From Mycobacterium aquaticum (lineage in GTDB: Bacteria; Actinomycetota; Actinomycetes; Mycobacteriales; Mycobacteriaceae), in assembly GCF_002086485.1 (NCBI RefSeq), contig NZ_MVHF01000039.1, positions 1 through 64,000 of the forward strand: DNA of 64,000 bases. The letters are read 5' to 3'. Shown piece after piece: positions 11,879 to 20,025 of the stretch. A program made the translations under genes and the position numbers. Numbering within the stretch: the stretch's first letter is position 1; the number at the start of each line of letters is the position of its first letter. A model generated the notes under the pieces. That model made no database searches and had not been told where the DNA came from. It saw only the letters and a list, made by a program, of their open reading frames with translations.

Positions 11879-12454
11879 TCACCACAAACCTGAACTCAGA
11901 ACGTCCCCCGCGAGCCCTGCCACGACGGGGATGATTCCCAGGCACACAAAGGCCGGGAGGTAGCACAGCCCGAGCGGCCCGGCGATGAGTACCCCGGCCC
12001 GTTCGGCGGCGGCCTCGGCTGCCGCGGCGGCTTCATGGCGGGACTGGTCGGCCAACTCGGCGACACCACGGGCCAGTGCCGATCCCGACGACGCCGACCT
12101 GCGGGCGAGCCGCAGCAGTGCCTCGGCATTGCGATCTTTCAAGCCAACATCATTCGGCCACGCCGTCACGGGGTCCGCCCCCAGAGCGAGGAGATCAGCG
12201 GACCGGGTGAGCAATCCGGCGAGCGGCTCGGGTGCCGACGGCGCGGCGGCGGCCGCCGCGCTCGACACCGCCATGCCCGCGGACAGGCAGGCGGCGAACA
12301 ACTCGAACGTCGATGCCGCGGCCAGCGGGTCGTCGGCCGACGGTCGCAGCGATTGCCGCGCCGGCCCGGCCGTCGGGTGCGCCCGCAACCGCGTCGCGGG
12401 CCGATCCGCCGACACCAGCAGTGCCGTCGCCAGAAGGATTGCTGCCCAGGTCAT
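11879..12454 (-). CDS. tadC: TadC-like inner-membrane pilus assembly protein (Rv3657c-type)
   Basis: The 191-aa protein belongs to the type II secretion system F / TadC family. It has an N-terminal hydrophobic helix (MTWAAILLATALLVSA), a cytoplasmic helical segment (SADLLALGADPVTAW, LARRSASSGSALARGV) and a C-terminal membrane segment (GLCYLPAFVCLGIIPVVAG). It overlaps the upstream tadB gene by 4 nt (ATGA), so translation is coupled. The length equals that of M. tuberculosis Rv3657c as I recall it. It should form the platform with TadB. Confidence 0.87.
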   Translation of the reverse strand: MTWAAILLATALLVSADRPATRLRAHPTAGPARQSLRPSADDPLAAASTFELFAACLSAGMAVSSAAAAAAPSAPEPLAGLLTRSADLLALGADPVTAWPNDVGLKDRNAEALLRLARRSASSGSALARGVAELADQSRHEAAAAAEAAAERAGVLIAGPLGLCYLPAFVCLGIIPVVAGLAGDVLSSGLW

Positions 12455-13221
12455 CTCAGCACCCCGCCCACGATCCGGTCCGACCACAACAGGCCGGCGC
12501 ACGCCAGCAGCACTCCGATGACCAACAGCCATCCGCCCGCGCCGGGAGCCAGCAGGAACGCCATGGGCTCCGCACCGATCAACTGCCCGAGCGCGATACC
12601 GATCACCGGCAGCCCGGCCAGCATGGCCGCGGTAGTGCGAGCCCCCGCCATCGCGGCGGTGACGCGTGCGGAAAAGCGTTCCCGCTCAACGATGTCCTGC
12701 GCGGCGGTCTGCATCAGCGTGGCGACGGCCAGGCCGCGGGCCTCTGCCAGTCGCCAGCACACCGCGAGCCGGTGCCAGTGCATCGGCAGCGGCGACGCCA
12801 CAGCGACATCGTCGAGCCCGGCCGCGACATCGGCACCCAGCCGGGCCCGTGCCGCCACAGCGCGCATCCCACCGGCCACCGGTCCGGAGACCTCTTGTGC
12901 TGCAACGGTGAACGCGGCAACCGGGTGCGCTCCGACGCGGAGTTCACCGACCAATACCTCCAGCGCTGATTGCAGCGCAACAGATTCGGCCGCTCGGCGC
13001 CGCTGGATGTTTCGCCGATGACGGCGCAGTGCCACGGTGCCCACCATCGCGCCTGCCGCCACCGCGACCGGGAGCGGCACCAGCCACGCCAGCGCGATCA
13101 GCACCGGCGTGAGCAATGCCCACGGGCGACGCCGCGGCGGGCGGGGCAACGCGCGTAGCCGCCGGGGCGCCGCGGGCCACACCAGCAGGGCCGCCGCGAG
13201 AGCCAACGCTGCGGCGGTCAC
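12451..13221 (-). CDS. tadB: TadB-like inner-membrane pilus assembly protein (Rv3658c-type)
   Basis: The 256-aa protein has two N-terminal membrane segments (VTAAALALAAALLVW, WALLTPVLIALAWLVPLPVAV), a cytoplasmic T2SSF domain (about residues 90-200, with LEVLVGELRVGAHP and AEARGLAVATLM) and two C-terminal membrane segments. The GTG start at 13219-13221 overlaps the tadA stop (GTGA), and its own stop overlaps tadC (ATGA). It should form the platform on which the TadA ATPase acts. Confidence 0.88.
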   Translation of the reverse strand: MTAAALALAAALLVWPAAPRRLRALPRPPRRRPWALLTPVLIALAWLVPLPVAVAAGAMVGTVALRRHRRNIQRRRAAESVALQSALEVLVGELRVGAHPVAAFTVAAQEVSGPVAGGMRAVAARARLGADVAAGLDDVAVASPLPMHWHRLAVCWRLAEARGLAVATLMQTAAQDIVERERFSARVTAAMAGARTTAAMLAGLPVIGIALGQLIGAEPMAFLLAPGAGGWLLVIGVLLACAGLLWSDRIVGGVLR

Positions 13222-14378
13222 GACACACCCCGTTCGGCGAGCATCCGCCGCAGAGTGCTTGCGCCGGATGCGAGTCCGGTGTCCGCGTGCCATGCGGTGC
13301 GCACGTCGAGAACACCGTCGACACCGCGCTGCAGCACAGCGATCTCCGAGAGCCGGCGCCGCCCTTCGCGGTCCCTGCCGACATGGAGTAGTACCTGCAC
13401 AGCGGCCGCAACCTGGCTGCGCAGCGCGGCCGTACCGAGGCCGCCGAGCGCCCCGAGTGCCTCCAATCGGGCAGGCACCTCGGCGGGGCTGTTGGCATGC
13501 ACCGTGCCCGCGCCGCCGTCGTGCCCGGTGTTGAGGGCTCCCAGGAGATCGACGACCTCAGCCCCGCGCACCTCTCCCACGACGATGCGATCCGGTCGCA
13601 TCCGCAAGGCCTGCCGCACCAGATCGCGGACCGTGATCTCGCCGATCCCTTCGACATTGGCACCGCGAGCCACGAGCTTCACCAGATGGGGATGTGGCGG
13701 GGCGAGTTCGGCGGCGTCCTCTACGCAGACGATCCGTTCGCTTGCGGCCACCGCACCGAGCAACGCCGCGAGCAGCGTCGTCTTGCCACATCCGGTTCCG
13801 CCGGAGATCAGGAACGCCAGCCGGGCGTCGATGACCGCCCGTAGCAGCTCGGCCGCGTCGGACGCGATGGCGCCGGATGCGGTGAGGGAGGCCAGATCCT
13901 GGGTGGCAGGACGCAACACGCGCAGGGACAGGCAGGTGCCGTCGACCGCCACGGGCGGCAGCACCGCGTGCAGCCGTACCGTAGCCCCGCCCGGCCCGGC
14001 GAGCTGACCGTCGACCCACGGTTGCGCCTCATCAAGCCGGCGCCCGGCCAGCAGGGCCAGTCGTTGCGCCAGCCGTCGCACTGCCGCCTCGTCGGGGAAC
14101 CGGACGGTGCTGCGCCGCAGGCCGTTACCGTCATCGACCCACACCGCGTCCGGCGCGGTGACGAGCACGTCGGTGGTGCCGTCGGCCGACAGCAGCGGTT
14201 CGAGCAGCCCCGCGCCGGTCAGTTCGGTCTGCAGTACCCGCAGACTGCTCAGCACCTCGGTATCGCCCAGCAGCCCACCGGATTCGGCCCGGATGGCCGC
14301 GGCGACCACTCCCGGCGTGAGCGGGCTGGCTTCGGTTGCCAACCGCTCACGCACCCGTTCGATCAGCGATGCCGTCAT
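13218..14378 (-). CDS. tadA: TadA/CpaF-type pilus assembly ATPase (Rv3659c-type)
   Basis: The 386-aa secretion ATPase powers Flp pilus assembly. It has the Walker A motif GGTGCGKTT (Lys199), the Asp box/Walker B region RMRPDRIVVGEVRG, and the His box GHDGGAGTVHANS. The N-terminal domain contains GLLEPLLSADGTTDVLV. The start at 14378 overlaps the ssd stop (ATGA). The longer upstream frame is antisense-like Arg/Gly-rich sequence and was discarded. Confidence 0.93.
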   Translation of the reverse strand: MTASLIERVRERLATEASPLTPGVVAAAIRAESGGLLGDTEVLSSLRVLQTELTGAGLLEPLLSADGTTDVLVTAPDAVWVDDGNGLRRSTVRFPDEAAVRRLAQRLALLAGRRLDEAQPWVDGQLAGPGGATVRLHAVLPPVAVDGTCLSLRVLRPATQDLASLTASGAIASDAAELLRAVIDARLAFLISGGTGCGKTTLLAALLGAVAASERIVCVEDAAELAPPHPHLVKLVARGANVEGIGEITVRDLVRQALRMRPDRIVVGEVRGAEVVDLLGALNTGHDGGAGTVHANSPAEVPARLEALGALGGLGTAALRSQVAAAVQVLLHVGRDREGRRRLSEIAVLQRGVDGVLDVRTAWHADTGLASGASTLRRMLAERGVS

Positions 14379-15445
14379 GCCGCCGCACCCACGGGGTGAG
14401 ACGCCAGCACGGCGAGCACCCGCCGGGCCGCCCCGGCCAGCGGTGCCCGCCGGCGCATCCGCAAGCCACCACGCTCGAGAAGTTCGGTGATGCCGGGCTC
14501 CGGCCGCATGGCGGCCAACAGCGGCAGTTCCACGATGCGGGCCACCTCGGCCGAGCGCAATCCTCCCGGGGCCGGACCGCGCACCACCACACCGGCATTC
14601 GGGTTGCAGGCCAGCAGCCATGGACGGGCGGCGGCGGCCGCTGCGCAGGACCGCACATCGGCGGGCGCCACGACAACGACGAGATCGGCGGCATCCAGCG
14701 CGCCCTCCACAGCGGTGGTACACCGGCGCGGTACGTCGCACACCACCGTCGCACCTCCTCGGCATCCGGCGTCGATGACCGCGCCGAGCGGCCCAGCATC
14801 GATGTCGACAGCTGTTCTGCCGCTGGACAACACGCTGACCTGACTACGGCGCGGCAAGGCGTCGCGCAGCGCGGGGAAGGCCAACCGGCCGCTCTGCAGC
14901 GCGAGGTCGGGCCATCGCAGACCCGGCACGTCCTCGGTCCCCATCACCAGGTCGATGCCGCCGCTCCACGGGTCGGCGTCGACCAGGAGCGCCGGTCCGG
15001 TGTCGGCGGCAGTCTGTGCCAATGCGGCGGCGAACACGGAAGCCCCGGCGCCGCCGCGGGATCCGACGACGGCCAGCACCGGGCCGCGGCTGCCGTCGTC
15101 GGCCACCGCGGCGGCCGACAGCGCGGCGACCAGTTCGGCATCCTGCGCAGGCAGGGTCAGGACCTGTTGGGCCCCAACCGAGATCGCGGCCTGCCAGTCC
15201 GCGGGCGCAGGTGCGGCGGCGCTGACGAGCGTCACGCGGTCGCGCCGCGGCAGCACCCGCCGGGCGCAGCGGGCCGCCGCGTCGGCGTCGAGAAGCACGG
15301 CCGCCGCTGCCGTCCACGCCTTGCGACTGGAGGGTTCGCCGACGTGAACGAGTGCCACACCTGCAGCGGCGGCAACGCGATCGGCATCGTCGCGCAGCAC
15401 CGGATCACCGATCATGGCGAGCACCGCGTGCGTCGAACTGGTCAT
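14375..15445 (-). CDS. ssd: Septum-site determining / CpaE-TadZ-like ATPase (Rv3660c, Ssd-type)
   Basis: The 356-aa protein of the ParA/MinD-like group has a receiver-like N-terminal domain and a C-terminal ATPase-like domain. The P-loop is replaced by SRGGAGASVFAAALAQ, lacking the usual GKT, while LLVDADPWSGGIDLVMG (Walker A' region) is well conserved. In M. tuberculosis, Ssd has been linked to septum formation. As first gene of a Tad operon it equally fits the CpaE/TadZ pilus-localisation role. The Met at 15445 was chosen because the upstream extension runs into the intergenic region towards the 6C RNA. Confidence 0.9.
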   Translation of the reverse strand: MTSSTHAVLAMIGDPVLRDDADRVAAAAGVALVHVGEPSSRKAWTAAAAVLLDADAAARCARRVLPRRDRVTLVSAAAPAPADWQAAISVGAQQVLTLPAQDAELVAALSAAAVADDGSRGPVLAVVGSRGGAGASVFAAALAQTAADTGPALLVDADPWSGGIDLVMGTEDVPGLRWPDLALQSGRLAFPALRDALPRRSQVSVLSSGRTAVDIDAGPLGAVIDAGCRGGATVVCDVPRRCTTAVEGALDAADLVVVVAPADVRSCAAAAAARPWLLACNPNAGVVVRGPAPGGLRSAEVARIVELPLLAAMRPEPGITELLERGGLRMRRRAPLAGAARRVLAVLASHPVGAAA

Positions 15446-15561
15446 GGCCCCAAGCCTGTGGCTGTCGAGGCCGAGGCGCCAGCGCCGAACCGAAGAATGT
15501 GGATGAACGACGGGTTGGGGATAACTCACCACGGGCCGTGCGTCGGCGAATTTCTCCCCGG

Positions 15562-15657
15562 AAAAAGAGACGACCCCCGCCAGGGGGGGAGGAGGCGGAG
15601 GTCGTCGTGTATCAGCCCCGGGGGGTCGGGCTGATGCACCTCGGCATAAGCCGAGTA
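15562..15657 (-). ncRNA. 6C: 6C small RNA (B11-type)
   Basis: On the minus strand, three successive hairpins are visible: CTCGGC-TTAT-GCCGAG (15640-15655); ATCAGCCC-GACCCCCC-GGGGCTGAT (15611-15635), with a six-C run in the loop; and GACGACC...GGTCGTC (15569-15606), with an inner CCGCC/GGCGG stem and a C-rich loop TCCCCCCCT. A TCTCTTTTT tract ends it at about 15562. Two stem-loops with C runs define the actinobacterial 6C RNA. The locus between ssd and Rv3661 is where I recall M. tuberculosis B11 lying. The 5' end is inferred from the promoter, so it may be off by a few nt. Confidence 0.92.
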
Positions 15658-15663
15658 ATGCTC

Positions 15664-15694
15664 ACTATACACACGGAACTGCCCAAAGACGCAA
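15664..15694 (-). promoter_or_regulatory. SigA-type promoter of the 6C RNA
   Basis: Read on the minus strand, TTGCGT (15689-15694) and TATAGT (15664-15669, with a TG directly upstream) are separated by 19 nt. They place transcription start near 15657, just before the first 6C hairpin. Confidence 0.75.
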
Positions 15695-15817
15695 GAGATA
15701 CGACTGCGAGTTAACAACGCGCCGCCTGTGAGACAGATCGCCTCGACATGTGCCGTGAACTGCCCATTTGTCGGCTCCGTCGGAGCGCCGCGGACACCGG
15801 CCTCTATGCTGGCGCAT

Positions 15818-16678
15818 GTGAGTGCATCCGATCCGGTTGCCGGGGAGCCGATCGCACCGCAAGCCGGGCCGACCAACGGTCGCCCGGTGCGCACAGCGGC
15901 GTTCTTCGACCTCGACAAGACGGTGATCGCCAAGTCCAGCACGCTTGCCTTCAGCAAACCTTTCTTCGATCAGGGTCTGCTGAACCGCCGCGCTGTTCTC
16001 AAGTCGACGTACGCGCAGTTCCTCTTTCTGATGTCGGGCGCCGACCACGACCAGATGGACCGCATGCGGTCGTACGTCACCAACATGTGTACGGGCTGGG
16101 ACGTCGAACAGGTCAAGTCGATCGTCGGGGAGACGCTGCACGACATCGTCGACCCGTTGGTGTTCGCCGAAGCCGCCGAACTGATCGCCGACCACAAGCT
16201 GTGCGGGCGCGACATCGTCGTGGTGTCGGCGTCCGGTGAGGAGATCGTCGCTCCGATCGCGCGGGCGTTGGGCGCCACCCACGCCATGGCCACCCGGATG
16301 GTCGTCGAGGACGGCCGCTACACCGGTGAGATCGCGTTCTACTGCTACGGCGAGGGCAAGGTCGAGGCCATCCGGGCGCTGGCCGCCCGCGAGGGCTACG
16401 CGCTCGACCACTGCTACGCGTACTCCGATTCGGTGACCGACATCCCGATGCTCGAGTCGGTGGGCCACCCCACTGCGGTGAACCCGGACCGGGCGTTGCG
16501 CAAGGAGGCTCTTGCGCGCGACTGGCCGGTGCTGACGTTCACCAAACCGGTGTCGCTGCGCGACCGGCTGCCTGCCGCCCCGTCAGGGGCCGCCGTGGCC
16601 ACCACCGCCGCGGTGGGTGTGAGTGCGCTGGCGGCCGGCGCGCTGACGTATTCACTGTTGCGCCGCTTCACTTTCTGA
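15818..16678 (+). CDS. HAD-superfamily IB phosphatase (SerB-like, Rv3661-type)
   Basis: The 286-aa protein has HAD motif I FFDLDKTVIAKSS, motif II VVSASGEE, motif III Lys in GEGKVEAIR and motif IV AYSDSVTDIPML. It ends with a hydrophobic segment (AAVGVSALAAGALTYSLL), so it may be membrane-anchored. The substrate is unknown; family members act on phosphoserine or lipid phosphates. The GTG at 15818 was preferred because TATGCT at 15804-15809 is a good -10 box for a leaderless mRNA; an ATG at 15806 lies inside that box. It sits between the 6C and Ms1 RNA genes. Confidence 0.88.
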   Translation: MSASDPVAGEPIAPQAGPTNGRPVRTAAFFDLDKTVIAKSSTLAFSKPFFDQGLLNRRAVLKSTYAQFLFLMSGADHDQMDRMRSYVTNMCTGWDVEQVKSIVGETLHDIVDPLVFAEAAELIADHKLCGRDIVVVSASGEEIVAPIARALGATHAMATRMVVEDGRYTGEIAFYCYGEGKVEAIRALAAREGYALDHCYAYSDSVTDIPMLESVGHPTAVNPDRALRKEALARDWPVLTFTKPVSLRDRLPAAPSGAAVATTAAVGVSALAAGALTYSLLRRFTF

Positions 16679-16740
16679 GCTACCGGGTGTAGTAGCTGAG
16701 GCGTGGGCGTAACGATCGGGAAACTCGCTCATTTTGGGCC

Positions 16741-16769
16741 TTGATGTGACTGTGGTCACGTAGTACAAA
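16741..16769 (+). promoter_or_regulatory. Promoter of the Ms1-type RNA
   Basis: TTGATG (16741-16746) and TACAAA (16764-16769) with a 17-nt spacer place transcription start near 16776. The spacing is ideal for the housekeeping sigma factor. Confidence 0.65.
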
Positions 16770-16775
16770 GGAACC

Positions 16776-17079
16776 ACGGAAGCTTGGAGAAGCCAAGATA
16801 TAGCCAGAAGAGAAGGCTAAATCTCCCGAACCAGGCTCCCTAGCACGGGTCCCGGCACCCACGCGGAGCACATGCCGCGGAATAGGTAAAAGTGTTGCGG
16901 GCCTGCGTGATTGCGAGAAGCGGACGGACACGACGGCCTCTTGGGTGGGGTTGCATCCGAAGCGCATCGCAAGGACGCCGAGGCCACCCACGCAACCCAC
17001 ATTGCACGCTTGGTAACCGGAATCCGTGCTAGCGGGCGGCGAGCCGAACACAGTTCGGAACGCCGCCCGCTTTGCGTTT
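16776..17079 (+). ncRNA. ms1: Ms1/MTS2823-type small RNA
   Basis: This non-coding stretch between the HAD phosphatase gene and the convergent Rv3662c-type gene has a promoter at 16741-16769. It ends in a strong terminator: GCGGGCGGCG (17032-17041) pairs with CGCCGCCCGC (17061-17070), followed by TTTGCGTTT. Promoter to terminator gives about 304 nt, the size I recall for Ms1 of M. smegmatis, which binds core RNA polymerase. The locus matches MTS2823 of M. tuberculosis. Internal complementary arms (GGCCTCTTGGGTGGGGTTGC with the later GAGGCCACCCACGCAACCC region) predict a long central stem, as expected for a 6S-like shape. Confidence 0.88.
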
Positions 17080-17103
17080 GCTGGACGGATCGCCGAGAAG
17101 TGC

Positions 17104-17850
17104 TCAGCCAGCAGCAGACTGGGCGATCTGCAGCGCTTCCCGGGCACCGGCGTGCAGGGCCTCAGAGCTCAGCAGCAGCCACGCCGTCAACCCCTCGCGG
17201 GTGCCCGCCGCGAATCCCCGTGCGGCAGCACGGTAGTCGCCCGACTTCTTCATCCAGTGCACCTCGGGCACGCCGAGGCCGTGTGGATCCAGACCGCTGG
17301 AGATGGTCACCAGTCGTGACAGTCCGCGGGCCACCACGCCGTCGGCCGTACCGAACGGCTCCAACGTCAACAGTTCGCCGTGCGCGACGGCAGCCAGAAT
17401 CGGCGCGGGTACGCGCGATCCTCCGGTGAGGATTTCGGCGAGCATTTCCAACCGGCGGCCCACGGCCGGATCCGTCCGTGGCCGGCCCAGATGTTCGTCG
17501 TCGGTGAGATCTGCGGCGGCCAGCGCATGCAGCCGGGCCAGCGCCTGCAACGGCGCCCGCTGCCACACCCCGACCAGCGTCGTCGCGCCACCCTCGAGGG
17601 CTTCGGCAACGCGGATCGCGCCTGCTGTCACGGGATCCGGCTCGCCGTCGGGGGTCAGTTGGATGGACCCGCCGTCGAGCACCGCCGAGGCCCGGGCCGC
17701 CCGCATCGCGGCCTCGCCCGCGGTCTGTGGCCAGCCGCGCAGGTTGAAGCGGTGCCGGTGCGCCCGCCCGAGCGCCTCCCTGGCCTCATCACACGCCGCG
17801 GCCACGCCGGGAAGCTCGGCGAGCGGCGCGAGTGGGTCCGTGTTGGTCAC
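17104..17850 (-). CDS. Conserved hypothetical protein (Rv3662c-type)
   Basis: The 248-aa, Ala-rich soluble protein begins VTNTDPLAPLAELPGV. It contains HRHRFNLRGWPQTAGEAAMRAARASAVLDGG and PILAAVAHGELLTLEPFG. The order of helices and the HGEL-like motif recall Fic/Fido-like or oxidoreductase-annotated proteins, but I see no intact catalytic motif and assign no function. The GTG start at 17848-17850 was chosen; a longer frame would overlap the divergent acs promoter region. Its stop lies 24 nt after the Ms1 terminator. Confidence 0.8.
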   Translation of the reverse strand: MTNTDPLAPLAELPGVAAACDEAREALGRAHRHRFNLRGWPQTAGEAAMRAARASAVLDGGSIQLTPDGEPDPVTAGAIRVAEALEGGATTLVGVWQRAPLQALARLHALAAADLTDDEHLGRPRTDPAVGRRLEMLAEILTGGSRVPAPILAAVAHGELLTLEPFGTADGVVARGLSRLVTISSGLDPHGLGVPEVHWMKKSGDYRAAARGFAAGTREGLTAWLLLSSEALHAGAREALQIAQSAAG

Positions 17851-17978
17851 GCCCACATACGCTAGCCGACCGCTGGACGCCGGATCTTCGACCGTTCGGC
17901 GCATCGGGCGCGCCGCCCGGCCGACGGCGTTGGGCGTCTCCAACGCCGGTGCAACGTTCGGTGACTAGGCTCACAAAC

Positions 17979-19940
17979 ATGTCGAACCCGTCAGTGACGC
18001 ACGCCGAAGCTCCGTCAGCCTATCCCCCACCCGCCGACTTCGCGGCCAGCGCGAATGCGACGGGCGAGTTGTATGCCGAGGCCGAACGAGACCGGCTGGC
18101 GTTCTGGGGTGAGCAGGCCGAGCGGCTCGCCTGGCAGACCCCGTTCACCGAGGTGCTGGACTGGTCGGAGGCGCCGTTCGCGAAGTGGTTCGTCGGCGGC
18201 AAGCTCAACGTCGCCTACAACTGCGTCGACCGGCACGTCGAGGCGGGCAACGGCGACCGGGTCGCGATCCACTGGGTCGGCGAACCGGTCGACGACGCGC
18301 GCGACATCACCTACGCGCAGCTCAAGGATGAGGTGAGCAAGGCGGCCAACACCCTGACCGATCTCGGTCTGGTGGCCGGTGACCGGGTCGCCATCTACAT
18401 GCCGATGGTGCCCGAGGCCATCATCGCCATGCTGGCCTGCGCGCGCCTGGGCGTCATGCACAGTGTCGTTTTCGCCGGGTTCTCCGCCAGCGCGCTGCGC
18501 GCCCGCGTCGAGGACGCGCAGGCCAAGCTCGTCATCACCACTGACGGGCAGTACCGGCGTGGCGAGGCCGCGTCGTTGAAGTCCGCCGTCGACGAGGCGG
18601 TCGCCGATCAGGCGTCGGTGCAGAACGTTCTTGTGGTGCGGCGCACCGGAATTGACGTCGACTGGACACCTGGCCGGGATCTCTGGTGGCACGAGACGGT
18701 GGAGCAGGCATCGCCCGACCACACCCCGGAGGCTTTCGACGCCGAGCAGCCGCTGTTCCTGCTGTACACCTCGGGCACCACGGGCAAGCCCAAGGGCATC
18801 GTGCACACCTCGGGCGGGTTCCTGACCCAGGCGGCCTACACCCACCACAACGTCTTCGACATCAAGCCCGAAACCGACGTGTACTGGTGCACAGCCGATA
18901 TCGGCTGGGTCACCGGGCACACCTACATCGTCTACGGGCCGCTGGCGAATGGCGTCACGCAGGTGGTCTACGAGGGCACCCCGGCCTCGCCCACCATGCA
19001 CCGGCATTTCGAGGTCATCGAAAAGTACGGCGTGACAATCTATTACACGGCGCCGACGCTGATCCGCACGTTCATGAAGTGGGGGCGCGTACTGCCCGAG
19101 GGCCACGACCTGAGCAGCCTGCGGCTGCTGGGCTCGGTCGGTGAGCCGATCAACCCCGAGGCGTGGCGCTGGTACCGCGAGTTCATCGGAGGCAACCGCA
19201 CCCCGATCGTGGACACCTGGTGGCAGACCGAGACCGGGGCCATCATGATCTCCCCGCTGCCCGGGGTGACGGCCGCCAAGCCCGGCTCGGCGATGACCCC
19301 CCTGCCCGGCATCGCGGCCAAGATCGTCGACGACGAAGGCAACGACCTGGTCCCCGGCGCCGACGAAGCCGAGCACGTCACCGGATACCTGGTGCTCGAC
19401 AAGCCGTGGCCGGCCATGCTGCGCGGCATCTGGGGTGATCCGGAGCGGTTCAAGGAGACCTACTGGTCGCGCTTCGCCGAGCAGGGCTGGTATTTCGCCG
19501 GCGACGGCGCCCGGTACGACTCGGACGGCAACATCTGGGTGCTGGGCCGCATCGACGACGTCATGAACATCTCGGGCCACCGCATCTCGACCGCAGAGGT
19601 CGAGTCGGCGCTCGTCGGCCATTCCGGGGTCGCCGAGGCCGCGGTCGTGGGCGCGTCGGATGAGACCACCGGCCAGGCCATCTGCGCCTTCGTCATCCTC
19701 AAAGAAAGCGCCCACGGCGGTGCGGCGAACATGATCGAGGAATTGCGCGCGCAGGTGTCCCGCGAGATCTCCCCGATCGCCAAACCCCGCGAGATCCACG
19801 TGGTGCCCGAGCTGCCCAAGACCCGCAGCGGCAAGATCATGCGCCGGCTGCTGCGTGACGTGGCAGAGGGCCGCGAACTCGGCGACACCTCGACACTGGT
19901 CGACCCGAGCGTGTTCGAAGCCATCCGCGCCAGCAAGTAG
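17979..19940 (+). CDS. acs: Acetyl-CoA synthetase
   Basis: The 653-aa AMP-forming ligase makes acetyl-CoA from acetate, ATP and CoA. It has the AMP-binding motif YTSGTTGKPKG, WWQTETG, the hinge DGNIWVLGRIDD and the C-terminal motif TRSGKIMRR. In that motif Lys619 is the catalytic lysine acetylated in mycobacteria by a cAMP-dependent acetyltransferase; here that is inferred from the family. The length is typical. The ATG at 17979 begins MSNPSVTHAEAPSAYPPP. In M. tuberculosis the dppABCD genes lie upstream of acs; they are absent here. Confidence 0.98.
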   Translation: MSNPSVTHAEAPSAYPPPADFAASANATGELYAEAERDRLAFWGEQAERLAWQTPFTEVLDWSEAPFAKWFVGGKLNVAYNCVDRHVEAGNGDRVAIHWVGEPVDDARDITYAQLKDEVSKAANTLTDLGLVAGDRVAIYMPMVPEAIIAMLACARLGVMHSVVFAGFSASALRARVEDAQAKLVITTDGQYRRGEAASLKSAVDEAVADQASVQNVLVVRRTGIDVDWTPGRDLWWHETVEQASPDHTPEAFDAEQPLFLLYTSGTTGKPKGIVHTSGGFLTQAAYTHHNVFDIKPETDVYWCTADIGWVTGHTYIVYGPLANGVTQVVYEGTPASPTMHRHFEVIEKYGVTIYYTAPTLIRTFMKWGRVLPEGHDLSSLRLLGSVGEPINPEAWRWYREFIGGNRTPIVDTWWQTETGAIMISPLPGVTAAKPGSAMTPLPGIAAKIVDDEGNDLVPGADEAEHVTGYLVLDKPWPAMLRGIWGDPERFKETYWSRFAEQGWYFAGDGARYDSDGNIWVLGRIDDVMNISGHRISTAEVESALVGHSGVAEAAVVGASDETTGQAICAFVILKESAHGGAANMIEELRAQVSREISPIAKPREIHVVPELPKTRSGKIMRRLLRDVAEGRELGDTSTLVDPSVFEAIRASK

Positions 19941-19956
19941 GCGCCTTCTCTTTCAC

Positions 19957-20013
19957 CGGAACTGCATTCCGGGTGGTCAAATCGCGAGATTAACGACCTG
20001 GAATGCAGTTCCG
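19957..20013. terminator. Perfect 14-bp palindrome between convergent genes
   Basis: CGGAACTGCATTCC (19957-19970) pairs perfectly with GGAATGCAGTTCCG (20000-20013) across a 29-nt loop. It lies between the acs stop (19940) and the convergent protease stop (20026), so it can end both transcripts. The core sequence resembles a palindrome I recall from other mycobacterial intergenic regions. Confidence 0.8.
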
Positions 20014-20025
20014 CGGGAAGGGGGG

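Noticed and set aside
18015..19799. A 594-codon minus-strand frame antisense to acs
   Set aside because: A shadow of the fully conserved acs gene.
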